Shown here piece after piece: positions 5,123 to 5,326 of a DNA stretch of 5,326 nucleotides (position 1 is its first letter; every line of letters starts with the position of its first letter). Source of the stretch: Lysinibacillus sp. (GTDB lineage Bacteria; Bacillota; Bacilli; Bacillales_A; Planococcaceae). The position numbers and the translations under genes are program-made. The notes below the pieces were generated by a model. The model did no database searches. It was not told the DNA's origin and saw only the letters and a list, made by a program, of their open reading frames with translations. Where the stretch lies: assembly GCA_012735355.1 (NCBI GenBank), contig JAAYHP010000088.1, forward strand, positions 1-5,326, written 5' to 3'.

Positions 5123-5326
5123 ATCTGTTGGAGCTTCGGATATCGCTGGGATTTGTGGCAATATCGATGAACTTTGTGAACTTATCGCTGTAGTTTGCGG
5201 CTTTATCGATGGGTGGGTGCTCCAGATATCGCTGGGATTTGTGGCAACATCGATGAAGTTTGTGGCTTTATCGATGGACGCTTCGATTATCGCTGTGTTT
5301 TGTGGCTAAATCGATGAACTTTGTGA
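5123..5326. repeat. Tandem array of ~21-bp units, running off the window
   Basis: Ten units begin with ATCT/ATCG at 5123, 5142, 5163, 5184, 5205, 5228, 5249, 5270, 5289 and 5310, spaced 19, 21, 21, 21, 23, 21, 21, 19 and 21 bp. The typical unit is ATCGATG or ATCGCTG, three variable bases, then TTTGTGG and a short AT-rich link. The two core versions (ATCGATG and ATCGCTG) mostly alternate. A higher-order period of 147 bp (seven units) is visible: 5123/5270, 5142/5289 and 5163/5310 pair up, including the same 19-bp short spacing. The array starts 18 bases beyond the serpin -35 element and continues past the window end. A 65-codon open frame through it is a by-product of a unit length divisible by three. 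The function is unknown. Confidence 0.9.

Noticed and set aside
5112..5309. 65-codon plus-strand open frame (MHIISVGASD...)
   Set aside because: It lies entirely in the 21-bp array. A unit length divisible by three keeps the frame open and gives a seven-residue periodic translation. No ribosome binding site precedes it.

Overview
The window is a stretch of low-GC Gram-positive chromosome, most likely from a member of the Bacillaceae. The evidence is the AT-rich sequence, strong purine-rich ribosome binding sites (AAAGGAGG type), a Bacillus-style ECF sigma factor with a membrane anti-sigma partner, a DUF1835/DUF3658 protein and a zinc-ribbon/alpha-CTD-like protein, all familiar from Bacillus relatives. 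The species cannot be named from the sequence. All genes lie on the minus strand, so transcription runs from right to left.

Reading in the direction of transcription: a tandem array of about 21-bp units (5123 to the window end) lies upstream of a secreted serpin gene (5052/5064 down to 3803). The serpin is split by a one-base frameshift at 4547-4554. Sixteen bases after it comes a 99-residue zinc-ribbon plus RNA polymerase alpha-CTD-like protein (3786-3487). Then come a small membrane protein (from 3430), which also looks frameshifted near its C-terminus, and a DUF1835/DUF3658 protein (3195-2170). This block ends in a clear intrinsic terminator (2145-2171). A second unit follows: an ECF sigma factor (2035-1526) overlapping its zinc-finger, single-pass membrane anti-sigma factor (1536-376), closed by another terminator (334-362). 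The left edge (1-273) is a second tandem array with a 103-bp period, itself built of five subunits of about 21 bp.

The most interesting pattern is regulatory. Three separate ECF-type promoters can be read in front of the three transcription starts: TGTAAC-N16-CGTG before the sigma operon, TGAAAC-N16-CGTA before the small membrane/DUF1835 pair, and TGTAAC-N17-TGTC before the serpin. The first and third share the 12-mer TGTAACTTTTTC. This suggests, by inference, that the sigma factor drives its own operon and neighbouring genes as a local envelope-stress regulon that includes a secreted or surface protease inhibitor.

Two genes within 1.3 kb carry a frameshift of the same type (one base missing, both at runs of four A/T or C/G). 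They could be genuine lesions or homopolymer errors in the assembly; raw reads would decide. The two flanking arrays share period, orientation and short motifs, and look like diverged members of one intergenic repeat family.
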